Of a stretch of DNA of 64,000 nucleotides, positions 55,089-64,000 are shown one piece after another; position 1 is the first letter of the stretch; each line of letters begins with the position of its first letter. The notes below the pieces were generated by a model that saw only the letters and a list, made by a program, of their open reading frames with translations, was not told the origin of the DNA and did no database searches. Source of the stretch: Stenotrophomonas sp. SY1. GTDB taxonomy: Bacteria > Pseudomonadota > Gammaproteobacteria > Xanthomonadales > Xanthomonadaceae. The stretch lies in assembly GCF_021202945.1 (NCBI RefSeq), contig NZ_JAJOYR010000002.1:981825-1045824 (forward strand), written 5' to 3'. Position numbers and translations under genes: made by a program.

Positions 55089-56060
55089 ATGCCATACGCG
55101 AAACGATCGATGCTCCCATGGACCATCACCGACGGCCGCGCAGGCAATGTGCGCCAGGCCGTGGCCTTGGCTTCGGCGCTGCAACTGGGTGGCCAACAGC
55201 GCCTGCAACTGCATCCGCGCGCCCCCTGGCGCTGGCTCACGCCGCGTTTGTTGCCGGGCGCGGCGCAGGGCTTCGGCCCGGCCTTCGCACAACTGACCGA
55301 ACGTATGCCAGGGCTTGCCATCGGTTGCGGACGCCAGGCTGCCGGGGCGCTGCGGGTGTTGCGCCAGCACGGCACCCGCACGGTGCAGATCCTCGACCCG
55401 CGCATCGACGCCCGCCATTGGGACCTGCTGGTGGTGCCCGACCACGACCACCTGCGCGGCGACAACGTCCTCACCCTGCTGGGCAGCCTGAATCCGGTCG
55501 ACGACGACTGGCTGGCCTGGGGCCGTGCTGCCTTCTCCAGTTTTGAACAGTTGCCGGGGCCGCGCACCGCGCTGCTGATCGGCGGCCCCACCGACCATGC
55601 GCCATGGCAGGAACAGGACGTCCAGCCGCTGTTGCAGCAACTGGCCGCCCGCATCCGCGCCGACGGCGGCAGCGTGCTGGCCACCACCTCCCGGCGCACA
55701 CCGCGTGCGGTCACCCAGGCCCTGCTGCGCGCCTTTGATGATGTGCCGGGGGTGATCTGGAGCGATGGCGGTGACGGTTCCAATCCCTACGCCGGCCTGC
55801 TCGGCTGGGCCGACCGCATCATCTGCACGCCCGACTCGGTGAACCTGCTGTCCGAAGCCTGTGCAACGCGGGTGCCGGTCGGCGTGCTGTTGGGCCAGCG
55901 TGCGCAGGCGCGGATGGCGCACTTCCAGCAGTCGTTGCGCGAGCGTGGCCGGCTGCTGGACGGGCTGGCGGCGCTGGATGCCGATCCGCAACAGCGGATC
56001 GAGCCATTGCGCGAAACCACGCGCATCGCAGCCGAAGTGAAGTTGCGGCTGGGGGTGTGA
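55089..56060 (+). CDS. ELM1/GtrOC1-like family protein (mitochondrial fission ELM1-like)
   Basis: 323 residues. Opens with WTITDGRAGNVRQAVALA, the signature of the ELM1-like family, and contains LLIGGPTDHAPW and GVIWSDGGDGSNPYAGLLGWADRIICTPDSVNLLSEAC, which resembles nucleotide-sugar-binding glycosyltransferase-type C-domains. The bacterial role is uncertain; a link to cell-surface glycosylation has been suggested for relatives. An ATG seven codons in (55110) fits the conserved start better. Confidence 0.85.
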   Translation: MPYAKRSMLPWTITDGRAGNVRQAVALASALQLGGQQRLQLHPRAPWRWLTPRLLPGAAQGFGPAFAQLTERMPGLAIGCGRQAAGALRVLRQHGTRTVQILDPRIDARHWDLLVVPDHDHLRGDNVLTLLGSLNPVDDDWLAWGRAAFSSFEQLPGPRTALLIGGPTDHAPWQEQDVQPLLQQLAARIRADGGSVLATTSRRTPRAVTQALLRAFDDVPGVIWSDGGDGSNPYAGLLGWADRIICTPDSVNLLSEACATRVPVGVLLGQRAQARMAHFQQSLRERGRLLDGLAALDADPQQRIEPLRETTRIAAEVKLRLGV

Positions 56061-56076
56061 ACAGCCGTTGCTGGAG

Positions 56077-56183
56077 CGGCCTTGTCCGCGAAGCCACTGC
56101 GGCAACCGCCATCACAACGCCCGCAATAGCGAAAGACGTTGGTATCGGATGCATTTCCGGCTTCGCGGCCAAGGCCGCTCCTG
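56077..56183. repeat. Inverted REP pair (GGAGCGGCCTTGTCCGC type)
   Basis: Unit GGAGCGGCCTTGTCCGCGAAG near 56077-56094 and inverted mate CTTCGCGGCCAAGGCCGCTCC near 56160-56180, each foldable. They lie in the 186-base gap between the ELM1-like and DUF2145 genes. Confidence 0.75.
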
Positions 56184-56246
56184 CAGCAGCCCAGACCACC
56201 GCCGTCTAACGAATCTTTTTCAATCCCCATGCAAGGATGCGCGCCG

Positions 56247-57113
56247 ATGAAACACCACACCGCACTGATGCTTGCCGCTTCAATGGCATTGGCACTGCCC
56301 GCCTTCGCGCAGCCCACCTGCGCGCCGCGTTACCCGCCGCCGACCACCATTGCCGCCATGTTCGACATGGCTGCCGTCACCAGCGATACGCTCGACGCGC
56401 TGGCCGGTGTGGACGTGGCCATTGCCGCGCGCGGTGGCCAGGACCTTAGCAAGTACGGGCTGCGCCACAGTCACCTTGCCTTCCTGGTCCGCAATGACAA
56501 CGGCAGCTGGGACGTGGTGCACCTGCTCAATCGCTGCAAGAGCGACACCTCCAATCTGTACCGCGAAGGCCTGGTCAACCTGGTGGGCGAAAGTTCGATC
56601 ACCACCGACCTGCGCGTGGGCATTCCCACGCCGGCCGTACGCGAAGCACTGAAGGCACTGCTCGGCGGTGCAGCGCCGCAGGCGCGTGTGCTGCACGAGC
56701 CGCGCTACAGCATGCTCGCCTACCCGGGCAGCACCGAATTCCAGAATTCCAACCAATGGATTCTGGAAGTCGCGGCGGCGGCGATGGCGCGCTCGGCCGA
56801 TGGCACCACGCTGGCAGATCGCAAAGCCGTGCTGGATTGGCTCAAGCACAACGGCTACACGCCCACCCGCATGCACATCGGCATCGGCAAGCGCCTGGGT
56901 GCACGCTTCTTCGCCGACAACGTGGCCGTCACCGATCATCCGGCCAGCGAGCGCATTTCCGGCAACTACTCGGTGGTGACGGTGGAATCGGTGTTCGATT
57001 TCCTACATCGCAGTGGCGCGCTGGAGCGCGAGTTGTCGATTCCACATCAAGTCCCGGTACCGGCCATTGTCGGCGCCGTATCAACAGCACAACCCAAGGA
57101 GTCCACTCCATGA
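56247..57113 (+). CDS. DUF2145 family secreted protein
   Basis: 288 residues from the ATG at 56247, opening a signal peptide (HHTALMLAASMALALPAFAQ). The mature part matches DUF2145, an uncharacterised proteobacterial family: GLRHSHLAFLVRN, VVHLLNRCKSDTSNLYREGLVN, LAYPGSTEFQNSNQWILEV and GKRLGARFFADNVAVTDHP. The HSHLAF, NQWILE and H-containing blocks give it a papain-like (NlpC-type) appearance, an impression only. Overlaps the next gene as ATGA. Confidence 0.88.
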   Translation: MKHHTALMLAASMALALPAFAQPTCAPRYPPPTTIAAMFDMAAVTSDTLDALAGVDVAIAARGGQDLSKYGLRHSHLAFLVRNDNGSWDVVHLLNRCKSDTSNLYREGLVNLVGESSITTDLRVGIPTPAVREALKALLGGAAPQARVLHEPRYSMLAYPGSTEFQNSNQWILEVAAAAMARSADGTTLADRKAVLDWLKHNGYTPTRMHIGIGKRLGARFFADNVAVTDHPASERISGNYSVVTVESVFDFLHRSGALERELSIPHQVPVPAIVGAVSTAQPKESTP

Positions 57114-57640
57114 AGCATCTGATCAAGAACGGCGTACTTGCCCTGGCCGTGGTTGCGGGCCTGGGCACCGCCATCGCTCCGGCGCATGCCGGAGATGGGA
57201 TGGATCTCAATGCGTCCGAGGCGTCGGTGCTGATTACCGGTTTCAGCGCGGTGATGGTGGTGTCCGGCCCGGTGTTCCTGTCGGCAGCCGGCGTGGGCAA
57301 GGTGACGGACATGTCCAGGGAGTCGCAGGAAAAGCGTCAGGACAAGCGCCGCATCAGCGCCGGGCCGCTGCCGGACATGAAGGTGAAGGCGATCGACCAG
57401 ACCGCCGATGGTGGCCGCAGCGTGGCGCTGGAAGATCCGGCCAATGCCGAGAACACCGCGCAGCTGCACTGGCCGCAGCGCGAAGACAATCCGGCGGCGA
57501 ATTTCGTGGTGGGCCAGACGGTTGCGTTCACCGCCAGCCCCAAGGGCGCCGGCTGGATGTTGCGCGCCGAGGACGGTGCGGTGCTGACCTTCGTGCCGAC
57601 GATTGAAGCAGCCGACGAGAGCCGTACGCAGACGCTTTGA
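57110..57640 (+). CDS. Small secreted partner of the DUF2145 protein
   Basis: 176 residues from the ATG at 57110 which overlaps the DUF2145 stop, so the two are translationally coupled. A signal peptide ends near PAHAGDG. A hydrophobic segment (ASVLITGFSAVMVVSGPVFLSAAGVG, about 37-62) could anchor it, followed by a charged helix and a beta-rich C-terminal part. No family recognised. Genes paired with DUF2145 often have such a membrane-attached neighbour; function unknown. Confidence 0.75.
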   Translation: MKHLIKNGVLALAVVAGLGTAIAPAHAGDGMDLNASEASVLITGFSAVMVVSGPVFLSAAGVGKVTDMSRESQEKRQDKRRISAGPLPDMKVKAIDQTADGGRSVALEDPANAENTAQLHWPQREDNPAANFVVGQTVAFTASPKGAGWMLRAEDGAVLTFVPTIEAADESRTQTL

Positions 57641-57719
57641 TGGGGGCTGCGTGGGTTTGGATGTAGCCCGGCGTAATGATGTTGAAAATGCTGGGTCCTT
57701 CGTTTCATCGCGAAGATCA

Positions 57720-57866
57720 CCCCTCCCCAACCCTCCCCTCCGCCTGCGGCGCAAGGGAGGGAGCAGAAGCGGCCATGTCGCGATCTGGCGGAGCCCAAGG
57801 ATCCGCCCCCCCCTACGGACTCCGCTCCCTCCCTTTGGCGGAGCCAAGGGGAGGGTTGGGGAGGGG
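57720..57866. repeat. Long inverted repeat, second copy
   Basis: Arm 57720-57738 and its exact reverse complement 57848-57866, identical to the arms at 18238-18364. The inner units CGCCTGCGGCG and CTTTGGCGGAGCCAAG again fold. It occupies most of the 399-base gap before the VUT transporter gene; no coding sequence was seen there. Confidence 0.85.
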
Positions 57867-58039
57867 TTGCTTCTGAGCAAATCGGGTAATCCTCGGGGAA
57901 TTCCAGAGATGCCCCGCCCGCCTTTACATGGCGGCCAGCTGCCGGCAGGTACAATTGCCGCTCTGCCCTGCTGCCCGTTCGGGCGCAGCGGCCTTCCTCC
58001 CTTTATTGATGCGGCACCTCGCGGTGCTGCCCGTCGTCC

Positions 58040-58594
58040 ATGTCCTCGCATCCGTCCATCCGCTTCGCTCCACTGACCCCTACCTCGATGCTGCTGGCCG
58101 TGCTGGCGATGGGCGCCGTGGTACTGGCCTCCAATGTGCTGGTCCAGTACCCGATCAACGATTGGCTGACCTGGGGTGCCTTCAGCTACCCGGTCGCGTT
58201 CCTGGTCAGCAATCTGATCAACCGCCGCTTCGGCCCGCAGGCCGCGCGGCGCGTGGCATGGGCCGGCTTCGCGCTGGCGGTGGTGCTGTCGATCTGGATT
58301 GCCACCCCGCGCATCGCGGTGGCCTCGTGCTCGGCGTTCATCGTGGCGCAGCTGCTGGACATCACCGTCTTCGACCGGCTGCGCGCCGGCAACTGGTGGC
58401 GCGCGCCGATGGTGGCCACCACCTGCAGCGCCACCGTGGATACGGCCATCTTCTGGAGCATCGCCTTTGCCGGCGCCAACCTGCCGTGGATCAGCTGGGC
58501 GCTGGGCGACCTGGCAGTGAAGCTGGCCATTGGCGTGTGCCTGCTGGCACCGTTCCGTGCGTTGCTGTGGAAGATGGCTCCGGCGCGGCAGTAA
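58040..58594 (+). CDS. VUT-family queuosine-precursor transporter-like protein
   Basis: 184 residues with about six hydrophobic helices. The family features are NVLVQYPINDWLTWGAFSYPVAFLVSNLINRRFG near residue 30, AFIVAQLLDITVFDRLR near 98 and STATVDTAIFWSIAFAG-like SATVDTAIFWSIAFAG near 130, as in YhhQ, which imports 7-cyano-7-deazaguanine/preQ1. Substrate inferred from family only. No preQ1 riboswitch was seen upstream. Confidence 0.85.
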   Translation: MSSHPSIRFAPLTPTSMLLAVLAMGAVVLASNVLVQYPINDWLTWGAFSYPVAFLVSNLINRRFGPQAARRVAWAGFALAVVLSIWIATPRIAVASCSAFIVAQLLDITVFDRLRAGNWWRAPMVATTCSATVDTAIFWSIAFAGANLPWISWALGDLAVKLAIGVCLLAPFRALLWKMAPARQ

Positions 58595-58648
58595 TCCGCC
58601 GCGCGTGGAACGACACGCGCTCCACAACAGGCTCGCGACTTTCCGCTG

Positions 58649-61471
58649 CTAGCTTCTGCTTCCCGCCTCGAATGGCAGCCCCTTGGCGATCGCCGCTGCG
58701 GTGATCGCCGCGCATGCCGCTTCGATTTCCGGCGTGGGTGCGGCCAGACGCGGACGCCGGTCCAGGGTGCAGGACAGGCCCACATCCAGCAGCGTTGCAT
58801 GCGCCTCGTGCAAGGCCACGGCGGTATCGCCCGGCAGCCAGTCAATCGCCGCCAGGGCGTCGATCAAACGCGGGGTTTCGCGCGGTTCGCACAGGGCCGG
58901 ATGCGTGGCTGCCTGTGCCAGCACGCCGGTCTGCAACACGAACTCCAGGTCGACCAGGCCACCGGCGCCCTGCTTGAGGTCCATGCGCCCGGCATCGCTG
59001 CGGTCCAGCTCGCTGCGCATGCGCCCACGCATCTTCAGCACGTCGCCGAACAAGGTCTCGGAATCGCGCGCATGCCCCAAGGTAGCCGCGCGTACCTGCT
59101 CGAAATCGGCCAGCAGCAGCGCATCGCCGGCCACGCCGCGCGCGCGCACCAGCGCCTGGTGTTCCCAGGTCCAGGCACGCTCGCGCTGGTACTCGGTGTA
59201 GCTGGCCAACGACGACACCAACGCGCCCTTGCCGCCATCCGGACGCAGACGCACATCGATGTCGTACAGACGGCCGGCAGCGGTCACCGCCGACAGCAGC
59301 GCCATCACCTTCTGCGCCAACCGCGCGAACCAGCGGCTGCTTTCCAGCGGGCGGGCGCCGTCGCTGGCTTCCACGCCGGGCGGATGGTCGTACAGGAACA
59401 CCAGGTCCAGGTCCGAACCGAAGCCCAGCTCCAGGCCGCCCAGGCTGCCGTAACCGATGATGGCAAAGCGCCCGCCGGGGACTTCACCGTGGGCGTGGGC
59501 CAGATCCGCGCGTGCCATCGCCAAAGCCGTCACCACCACCGCATCGGCCAGCTGCGCAAGTTGGTGGGTGCAGTCCACCGCCCGCTGGCGCCCGTCGTGG
59601 AATGCCAGGGCCATGCGGAAGCTCAGCGCCAGCCGCACTTCATTGAGGGCGCGCAACGCAGCCTCGGGGTCGTCGATGCTCAGCGATGCAGCGCAGGCGT
59701 CGTGCATTTCCTGCGCCTCGGGCATCGGCCCGGCTACGCGCGTGTCCAGCAGTTCGTCCAGCAGCAACGGGAACGCCACCAGCCGCTCGGACAGCAGCGC
59801 GCTGCGCGCCAGTACGTTGACCAGCCGGGTCAGCGCGCTGGGTTGTTCGTCGAGCAGGGCCAGGTAGCTGGTGCGGCGCAGGATGGCCTGCAACAGGCCC
59901 AGCACGCGCCTCAACGCGGCATCGGGCTGCGGCGAGCGGGTGGCGGCATGCAGCAACGCCGGCAATACCCGGTCCAACCGTGCACGGGCGTTGTCCGAGA
60001 GCGACCGCACGCCCAACGACTGGGCGAACTCACGCAGCGACTGGTCGGCGCTGCTGGCATCGGCAAAGCCGGCTTCGGCCAGCACTTCGGCATTGCCGCC
60101 GCCGGGCAGCACGCGCCAGTAACTGGCCAGCACGTCCGGCGCGGCCTGGCCCTGACGCGGTGCCAGCAGCGCGCCGAATTCGGTGCTCACCCGCTGGCGT
60201 TGCTCATTGAGTGCCTGCAGCAGCGCTTCCCAGTCCGCATAACCCAGGCCCAGCGCGATGCGCTCGCGGTCCAGCGGGTCGTTGGGCAGGCAATGTGTCT
60301 GTGCGTCGCGCAGCATCTGCAGGCGGTTTTCCACCCGGCGCAGGAAGCGATAGGCGGTGATCAGGTCGGCGCCGTCGGTTTCGGCCATCTGCCCGGAGTC
60401 GACCAGCGCTCGCAGCGCCGGCAGCAGCCGCCGTTCGCGCAGGGCCGGCTCGCGCCCACCGCGGATCAGCTGCAACGCCTGGGCCAGGAATTCGATCTCA
60501 CGGATGCCGCCGGGACCGCGCTTGATGTCGTCCAGGCGGTCCTTGCGCGCCACCTCGGCGGTGATCGCCGCCTTCATTTCGCGCAGCCCATCCAGCGCGG
60601 TGAAGTCCAGGTAGCGCCGGTAGACGAATGGGCGCAGCGTTTCCAGCCACGCCTCGCCAGCGTCGATGTCACCAGCCACCGCGCGCGCCTTGATCCAGGC
60701 ATAGCGCTCCCAGTCGCGGCCTTCGCGCTGGAAGTACTGGTCCATGCCGGCGAACGACAGCGCCACCCGGCCGGCGCTGCCGAACGGGCGCAGACGCAGA
60801 TCGACGCGATGGCAGAAGCCTTCGGCGGTGGTTTCGTCCAGCAGCCGCGCCAGGCGCTGGCCCAGCCGCGCGAAATACTCCTCGGCGGCCAGCGGGCGTG
60901 GGCCATCGGATTCGCCGGCTTCCGGGTAGGCGTAGACCAGATCGATGTCCGAGGAGAAGTTCAGCTCGCCACCGCCCAGCTTGCCCAGCCCGAACACCAC
61001 CAGCCGCTGCGCGCTGCCATCGGTTGCACGCACCACCCCGTGGCGGGTGGCGAACTCCTGCTCCAGCGCGACCAACGCCAGCTCCAGACATTGCTCGGCC
61101 AGCACGGTGGCGCCGGCCAGGGTGGCGTCCACGTCATCCAGTTCGAACAGGTCGCGCCAGATCAAGCGGGTGGACGCTGCGGCACGGTAACGGCGCAACT
61201 GGGTGGGCCAATCGCTGGGTTGCAGCGGGTCCAGCACTGGCAGCGGCAGCGGTGCCGGGTCTGGCTGGGCCAGCAGCGCCAGCAGATCGGGCTGACGGCA
61301 CAGCGTATCGATGGCGAAATCGCTGGCCACCGCCAGTTGCCGCAGCTTGGACTCCAGGCCGGCGGCCTGTGGCCAGCGGGTGGGATCGGGAAATGCGAGC
61401 TTCAGGCGGGCCAAGGCGCGGTCGACGACCGGAGCGACGTATTCAGGCAGTGCGGGGGCAGCAGAATTCAT
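58649..61471 (-). CDS. glnE: Bifunctional glutamine synthetase adenylyltransferase/removase
   Basis: 940 residues from [16 protein letters not shown]; the frame reads on upstream through a terminator hairpin, so the shorter start is preferred. Controls glutamine synthetase by adding or removing AMP in response to PII. Two nucleotidyltransferase domains are visible: the deadenylylase with [20 protein letters not shown] near residue 175 and the adenylyltransferase with [22 protein letters not shown] near 675. A PII-uridylyltransferase-like middle region separates them. Complete. Confidence 0.97.
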   Translation of the reverse strand: MNSAAPALPEYVAPVVDRALARLKLAFPDPTRWPQAAGLESKLRQLAVASDFAIDTLCRQPDLLALLAQPDPAPLPLPVLDPLQPSDWPTQLRRYRAAASTRLIWRDLFELDDVDATLAGATVLAEQCLELALVALEQEFATRHGVVRATDGSAQRLVVFGLGKLGGGELNFSSDIDLVYAYPEAGESDGPRPLAAEEYFARLGQRLARLLDETTAEGFCHRVDLRLRPFGSAGRVALSFAGMDQYFQREGRDWERYAWIKARAVAGDIDAGEAWLETLRPFVYRRYLDFTALDGLREMKAAITAEVARKDRLDDIKRGPGGIREIEFLAQALQLIRGGREPALRERRLLPALRALVDSGQMAETDGADLITAYRFLRRVENRLQMLRDAQTHCLPNDPLDRERIALGLGYADWEALLQALNEQRQRVSTEFGALLAPRQGQAAPDVLASYWRVLPGGGNAEVLAEAGFADASSADQSLREFAQSLGVRSLSDNARARLDRVLPALLHAATRSPQPDAALRRVLGLLQAILRRTSYLALLDEQPSALTRLVNVLARSALLSERLVAFPLLLDELLDTRVAGPMPEAQEMHDACAASLSIDDPEAALRALNEVRLALSFRMALAFHDGRQRAVDCTHQLAQLADAVVVTALAMARADLAHAHGEVPGGRFAIIGYGSLGGLELGFGSDLDLVFLYDHPPGVEASDGARPLESSRWFARLAQKVMALLSAVTAAGRLYDIDVRLRPDGGKGALVSSLASYTEYQRERAWTWEHQALVRARGVAGDALLLADFEQVRAATLGHARDSETLFGDVLKMRGRMRSELDRSDAGRMDLKQGAGGLVDLEFVLQTGVLAQAATHPALCEPRETPRLIDALAAIDWLPGDTAVALHEAHATLLDVGLSCTLDRRPRLAAPTPEIEAACAAITAAAIAKGLPFEAGSRS

Positions 61472-61534
61472 GTGCCGATTCTGGCATCTGACGCGGCTTG
61501 CGGTCGCCCCCGGGGACAGACTCCGGGCAATAAA

Positions 61535-61568
61535 AAAGCCCGCTGACAGCGAACTGTCAGCGGGCTTT
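61535..61568 (-). terminator. Strong hairpin with minus-strand T-run, upstream of glnE
   Basis: Perfect 15-bp stem (61535-61549 with 61554-61568) with a TTCG loop on the minus strand, followed there by TTTTTTATTG-type tail. It lies between the divergent glnE and CoA-transferase genes, 64 bases before glnE, so it would end a minus-strand transcript that starts within about 190 bases. Confidence 0.85.
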
Positions 61569-61757
61569 GCTCCCTCCCCCACGTCGGGATGCAGGGCGAT
61601 CGTGCGGGCTGGGCGAACAACTTGCACGCTGCAGTGCAAAACAGTACCCGGCAGTACAAAAGCACCCGAACGACAAAGACCATCCCACCAAGGTCCAACG
61701 CATCCCTTCACGCCAATCCGCGATAATCAACGGTCCCCACTGCAAATCGTTGTCGTC

Positions 61758-63272
61758 ATGTCTGTCGAACGCATCCTGGACGCGCGCCTGCGCGACCGCA
61801 TCGTCACCGCCGAACAAGCCGCGGCGTTCATCCAACCCGGCGAGACCGTGGCCATGAGCGGCTTCACCGGCTCAGGCTATCCCAAGGCAGTGCCAATGGC
61901 GCTGGCGCAGCGCATCGAACAGGCGCACGAGCAGGGCCAACCGTTCCAGATCAAGTTGCTGACCGGCGCGTCCACCGCACCGGAGCTCGATGGCGCGTTG
62001 GCCAAGGCCGACGGCATCGCGATGCGCATGCCGTTCCAGAGCGACCCGGATGCACGCAAGCGCATCAACGAAGGCAAGCTGGATTACATCGACATCCACC
62101 TTTCCCACGTCGCCCAGCACGTCTGGTTTGGTTTCTACGGCGACATCGACACCGCGGTGATCGAGGTTTCGGCGATCCGCGAAGATGGCGCGCTGGTGCC
62201 GTCCACGTCCGTGGGCAACAACAAGACCTGGCTGGACCTTGCCAAGAAGGTGATCATCGAGGTCAACGAGTGGCAGCCCGAAGGCATCGAGGGCATGCAC
62301 GACATCTATTACGGCACGGCGCTGCCGCCGCACCGCAAGCCGATCCCGCTGATCCATGCCAACGACCGCATCGGCCAGACCACGCTCAACATCGATCCGG
62401 AAAAAATCGTGGCGGTGGTGCGCACCAACGGCCCGGACCGCAACAGTCCGTTCAAGCCGATCGATGATGAAAGCAAGCTCATCGCCGACCACCTGATCGA
62501 TTTCCTCAAGCATGAAATCGGCAAGGGCCGCCTGCCGAAGAACCTGCTGCCGTTGCAGTCGGGCGTGGGCAACATTCCCAATGCGGTGCTTGCCGGCCTG
62601 GCCGAAAGCGGCCTGCGTGGGCTGACCGCCTTCACCGAAGTGATCCAGGACGGCATGCTGGATCTGCTCAAGTCCGGCGTGCTGGAGTACGCATCGTGCA
62701 CCGGCTTCGCACTGAGCCCGGAGGCCAACGAGACGTTCAAGCGCGACATCGCGTTCTATCGCGAGCGCATCATCATGCGCACCCAGGAAATCTCCAACCA
62801 TCCGGAGCTGGTGCGTCGTCTGGGCTGCATCGGCATGAACGGCATGCTCGAAGTGGACATCTACGGCAACGTCAATTCCACGCACGTGATGGGCAGCCGC
62901 ATCATGAACGGCATCGGCGGTTCGGGGGACTTCACCCGCAACGGTTTCCTGTCCACGTTCCTGAGCCCGTCGACCGCCAAGAACGGCGCCATCTCCTCGA
63001 TCGTGCCGATGGTCAGCCATGTGGATCACACCGAGCACGACGTGGCGATCATCGTCACCGAGCAGGGCCTGGCCGATCTGCGCGGCCTGCCGCCGCGTGC
63101 GCGTGCACGCGTGCTGATCGACAACTGCGCGCATCCGGATTTCCGCGACCAGCTCAACGATTACTTCGACCGCGCCTGCCGCGAAAGCTACGGCAAGCAC
63201 ACGCCGCACCTGTTGCCGGAAGCATTGTCCTGGCACCAGCGCTACATCGATACGGGCAGCATGAAGCCCTGA
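61758..63272 (+). CDS. Acetyl-CoA hydrolase/succinate:acetate CoA-transferase family protein
   Basis: 504 residues from the ATG at 61758. Moves CoA between succinyl-CoA and acetate or hydrolyses acetyl-CoA. The catalytic glutamate is E294 in AFTEVIQDG, the same number as in Acetobacter AarC. Other family blocks: GFTGSGYPKAVP, LLTGASTAPELDG, RMPFQSDPDARKRINEG and NGIGGSGDFTRNG. Cytosolic. It could bypass succinyl-CoA synthetase or detoxify acetate. Divergent from glnE. Confidence 0.93.
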   Translation: MSVERILDARLRDRIVTAEQAAAFIQPGETVAMSGFTGSGYPKAVPMALAQRIEQAHEQGQPFQIKLLTGASTAPELDGALAKADGIAMRMPFQSDPDARKRINEGKLDYIDIHLSHVAQHVWFGFYGDIDTAVIEVSAIREDGALVPSTSVGNNKTWLDLAKKVIIEVNEWQPEGIEGMHDIYYGTALPPHRKPIPLIHANDRIGQTTLNIDPEKIVAVVRTNGPDRNSPFKPIDDESKLIADHLIDFLKHEIGKGRLPKNLLPLQSGVGNIPNAVLAGLAESGLRGLTAFTEVIQDGMLDLLKSGVLEYASCTGFALSPEANETFKRDIAFYRERIIMRTQEISNHPELVRRLGCIGMNGMLEVDIYGNVNSTHVMGSRIMNGIGGSGDFTRNGFLSTFLSPSTAKNGAISSIVPMVSHVDHTEHDVAIIVTEQGLADLRGLPPRARARVLIDNCAHPDFRDQLNDYFDRACRESYGKHTPHLLPEALSWHQRYIDTGSMKP

Positions 63273-63424
63273 GCAGCGCCCGCGCCAGCGGGCCGGCCAG
63301 CAGCAACCAGGAAACAGCCGACGGCCCCGCCGCCGGCTGTTTTTCCATGCGTGCGGCGCTGATGGCAGGCATGGCCGCCACATCCTGCCAACCGATGCTG
63401 CAATGCAGCAGTTACACTGGCACC

Positions 63425-63624
63425 CGGATGCAGGAGAGAGGCGCCACGCTGGCGCCCGCCGAAGGCGCAGGCTCCCATGATCGCTCAGGCCGGTGGGCTG
63501 GAATCCCACCAACCATGCATCCGATACGCCGAGCTGGAGAGAGGTTGCCGGACACCGTCCGTGCAATCCGCCGAAGGGGCACGCGGCCAACGCCGCTGAA
63601 CTCTCAGGCACAAGGGACAGCGGG
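63425..63624 (+). promoter_or_regulatory. Tandem glycine riboswitch
   Basis: Two consecutive aptamers. First: P1 formed by CGGATGCA (63425-63432) and TGCATCCG (63516-63523), with GGAGAGAG, GCCGAAGGCGCA and GCTCAGGC inside. Second: about 63528-63624 with GGAGAGAGG, CCGCCGAAGGGGCA and CTCTCAGGCACAAGGGACAGCGG. Tandem arrangement is typical for glycine riboswitches. It stands about 90 bases before a TRIC channel gene. The rest of 63273-63716 has no gene. Confidence 0.95.
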
Positions 63625-63716
63625 AGCGGCACCGGTCAACGCAGTTCCGTGCTTGCGCAGGCAAGGGCGGCGGCACGCGCGTGGCCGGCCCCACCGCTCT
63701 GCCTGGAACCCGCTGC

Positions 63717-64000
63717 ATGCTGCTGTCCATCATCTATCTGATCGCCATTTCCGCTGAAGCCATGACCGGAGCGCTGGCCGCCGGCCGTCGCCGCATGGAC
63801 CTGTTCGGCGTGGTCATGATCGCCTGCGTCACCGCCCTGGGCGGCGGCTCACTGCGCGACATCCTGCTTGGCCACTACCCGCTGGGCTGGGTGAAGCACC
63901 CCGAGTACCTGGGCTTTACCGTCTGCGCGGCCTTGATCGCCACCTGGCTGGCGCGCTGGATGCATCATTTCCGCCGCACCTTCCTGGTCCTGGACGGGCT
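63717..64000 (+). CDS. TRIC-family (UPF0126) channel, N-terminal part (cut by window edge)
   Basis: 94 codons to the window end. The N-terminus has two repeats-type helices: LLSIIYLIAISAEAMTGALAAGRRRMDLFGVVMIACVTALGGGSLRDILLG, in which GGGSLRD is the family hallmark, then a further helix. Trimeric intracellular cation channel-like proteins are repeatedly found behind glycine riboswitches in bacteria. A role in glycine-linked ion or amino-acid export has been proposed but is not established. Confidence 0.92.
   Translation, partial: MLLSIIYLIAISAEAMTGALAAGRRRMDLFGVVMIACVTALGGGSLRDILLGHYPLGWVKHPEYLGFTVCAALIATWLARWMHHFRRTFLVLDG

Noticed and set aside
58799..61546. 915-residue plus-strand frame opposite glnE
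   Set aside because: Antisense shadow; Gln/His/Arg-rich without domains.

Overview
The window looks like a chromosomal segment of a Stenotrophomonas species (Xanthomonadaceae). The evidence is the high GC content, the xanthomonad-type gene complement, and paired hairpin repeats starting with GTAG that resemble the SMAG elements described in S. maltophilia. No rRNA, tRNA, CRISPR array or prophage was seen. Most of the window is core genome; one clearly AT-richer accessory segment lies at about 38.7-47.6 kb.

Left part (1-19 kb). A minus-strand gene train runs oligopeptidase B, DUF454 membrane protein, lptM, dapF, DUF484, xerC and a DUF1203 gene cut by the window edge. An aminotransferase, a prolyl oligopeptidase, a lipocalin, a WYL regulator and a DUF481 outer-membrane protein follow. 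Then come algR-hemC, a carboxylesterase, opgH (periplasmic glucans), a DUF3817 protein and a CorA-type transporter.

Middle (19-38 kb). A secreted protein, a TonB-dependent receptor and a Tat-exported PhoD phosphatase look like a phosphorus-scavenging locus. Small stress-type proteins (BON domain, hydrophilic peptides) follow, then a third S9 peptidase with a coupled periplasmic partner, YcaQ/AlkX and an APH-like kinase. A TPP riboswitch precedes a TonB receptor translationally coupled to a PnuC-family permease, a probable thiamine-uptake operon. A RAYT transposase flanked by inverted repeats marks the edge of the accessory region.

Accessory segment (38.7-47.6 kb). It holds a PAAR protein with a C-terminal zinc-metallopeptidase domain next to a lipoprotein resembling type VI secretion immunity proteins, and a truncated gene remnant. 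Beyond these are an EVE-like/HNH endonuclease, a DinG/XPD-like helicase with a long unassigned C-terminus, a stand-alone DndC-like PP-loop/Fe-S protein coupled to a membrane protein, and a 14-G homopolymer. This looks like a defence and competition island. No published system with exactly this gene set is known to me.

Right part (47.6-64 kb). aceE is followed by a His-rich PadR regulator with a perfect operator-like palindrome and a siderophore-interacting reductase, matching the E. coli YqjI/YqjH pair. Then come an I78 inhibitor lipoprotein, a YceI protein, a RutE-like nitroreductase, an ELM1-like protein, a coupled DUF2145 pair, a VUT-family transporter, glnE and a succinate/acetate CoA-transferase. 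A tandem glycine riboswitch precedes a TRIC channel gene cut by the right edge.
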